From Bacteroidota bacterium (GTDB taxonomy: Bacteria; Bacteroidota; Bacteroidia; B-17B0; Aurantibacillaceae), in assembly GCA_013297775.1 (NCBI GenBank), contig JAAFIL010000003.1, forward strand, positions 1 to 64,000: DNA of 64,000 nucleotides, written 5' to 3'. Both the position numbers and the translations under genes were made by a program. The notes under the pieces were generated by a model. The model was not told where the DNA came from and did not search any database. It saw only the letters and a program-made list of their open reading frames with translations. The first letter of the stretch is position 1. Every line of letters begins with the position of its first letter. Of the stretch, positions 63,418 to 64,000 are shown piece by piece.

Positions 63418-64000
63418 TTAAAAATCGAATTTAATACCTTGCGCTAAAGGCAAGTTGCTTCCATAATTAACGGTATTGGTTTGGCGGCGCATATAGGCTT
63501 TCCAAGCATCTGAGCCACTTTCGCGACCACCACCTGTTTCTTTCTCGCCACCAAAAGCACCGCCTATTTCGGCACCGCTAGTACCTATGTTGACATTGGC
63601 AATGCCACAATCGCTACCCGATGCGCTCATAAACAATTCGGCTTCGCGCACATTGAGCGTCATAATAGCACTCGATAAACCTTGCGGCACTCCATTTTGC
63701 ATGGCAATGGCTTCCTCCAAAGTTTTATACTTCATTAAATACAACACGGGTGCAAACGTTTCGTGTTGAACAATTTCCATATCGTTGCGAGCCTCTGCAA
63801 TGGCGGGTTTCACATAACAACCACTCTCATACCCTCTACCATCTAACACACCACCGGGTACAATAATTTTACCACCTTCGGCAATCACACGTTCTAACGC
63901 ATTTTGATACGCTTTCACTGCATCCTTATCAATTAAAGGCCCTACGTGATTGCGCTCATCTAACGGATTACCAATTTTTAATTGGCCATACGCTTTTACC
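63418..64000 (-). CDS. Aldehyde dehydrogenase, ALDH7-like, C-terminal part
   Basis: Only the C-terminal 194 residues are in the window; the frame is open through 64000. The text [60 protein letters not shown] and [19 protein letters not shown] is that of antiquitin-type (alpha-aminoadipic semialdehyde) dehydrogenases. The catalytic Cys lies upstream of the window edge. Probable role in lysine breakdown; pathway genes are not visible here. Confidence 0.9.
   Translation of the reverse strand, partial: VKAYGQLKIGNPLDERNHVGPLIDKDAVKAYQNALERVIAEGGKIIVPGGVLDGRGYESGCYVKPAIAEARNDMEIVQHETFAPVLYLMKYKTLEEAIAMQNGVPQGLSSAIMTLNVREAELFMSASGSDCGIANVNIGTSGAEIGGAFGGEKETGGGRESGSDAWKAYMRRQTNTVNYGSNLPLAQGIKFDF

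Overview
The window looks like chromosome of a low-GC member of the Bacteroidota. Evidence: type IX secretion sorting domains (A and B types), start sites without Shine-Dalgarno sequences, TAnnTTTG-type -7 boxes close to several starts, and Bacteroidota-typical families (L25/Ctc, DUF4407, TPR histidine kinase plus LuxR regulator, KdnB, GAFTDA-type NtrC regulator). No rRNA, tRNA, CRISPR array, integrase or transposase gene was recognised. All reading is by eye; no database search was run.

Layout. 1-5.1 kb: palindromic repeat, a sensor kinase, and a four-gene ECF sigma operon. 5.5-8.3 kb: ferredoxin-like protein, then a tight SDR / O-methyltransferase / miaA operon. 8.7-20.5 kb: a divergent signalling block built from SiaB kinases, SiaC phosphoproteins, a SpoIIE/PP2C phosphatase, CheR, a receiver-less CheB, a GAF protein and a very large ABC transporter. 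22-28.5 kb: an RND efflux operon flanked by about 250-bp near-identical direct repeats. 29-36.7 kb: mostly housekeeping (queA, rplY, prs), an NtrC-type regulator, a pirin and an SDR.

37.1-49.7 kb is the most unusual region. A run of genes on one strand encodes two different caspase-like proteases, a TPR histidine kinase with LuxR-type regulator, a TIR protein, two DUF4407-like membrane proteins, PH-like proteins, small secreted Cys proteins and a voltage-gated-type K+ channel. A shared dyad lies upstream of both caspase genes. I read it as a regulated conflict or cell-death island (inference). Next to it, at 49.9-52.0 kb, is a C5 methyltransferase with a HindVP-type restriction gene broken by one in-frame stop codon.

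52.3-64 kb: an SPFH/flotillin-like protein with triplicated modules, two type IX secreted proteins, a beta-propeller protein with a cytochrome-like segment, a DCC protein, kdnB (Kdo8N sugar pathway), a SlyD-like isomerase and the C-terminal part of an ALDH7-type dehydrogenase running off the end.

Between genes the window is rich in repeats: several families of 150-190 bp imperfect palindromes that share a short central hairpin, and a dispersed element containing the GCGCCTTTGCGTGC core, tandem at two places.
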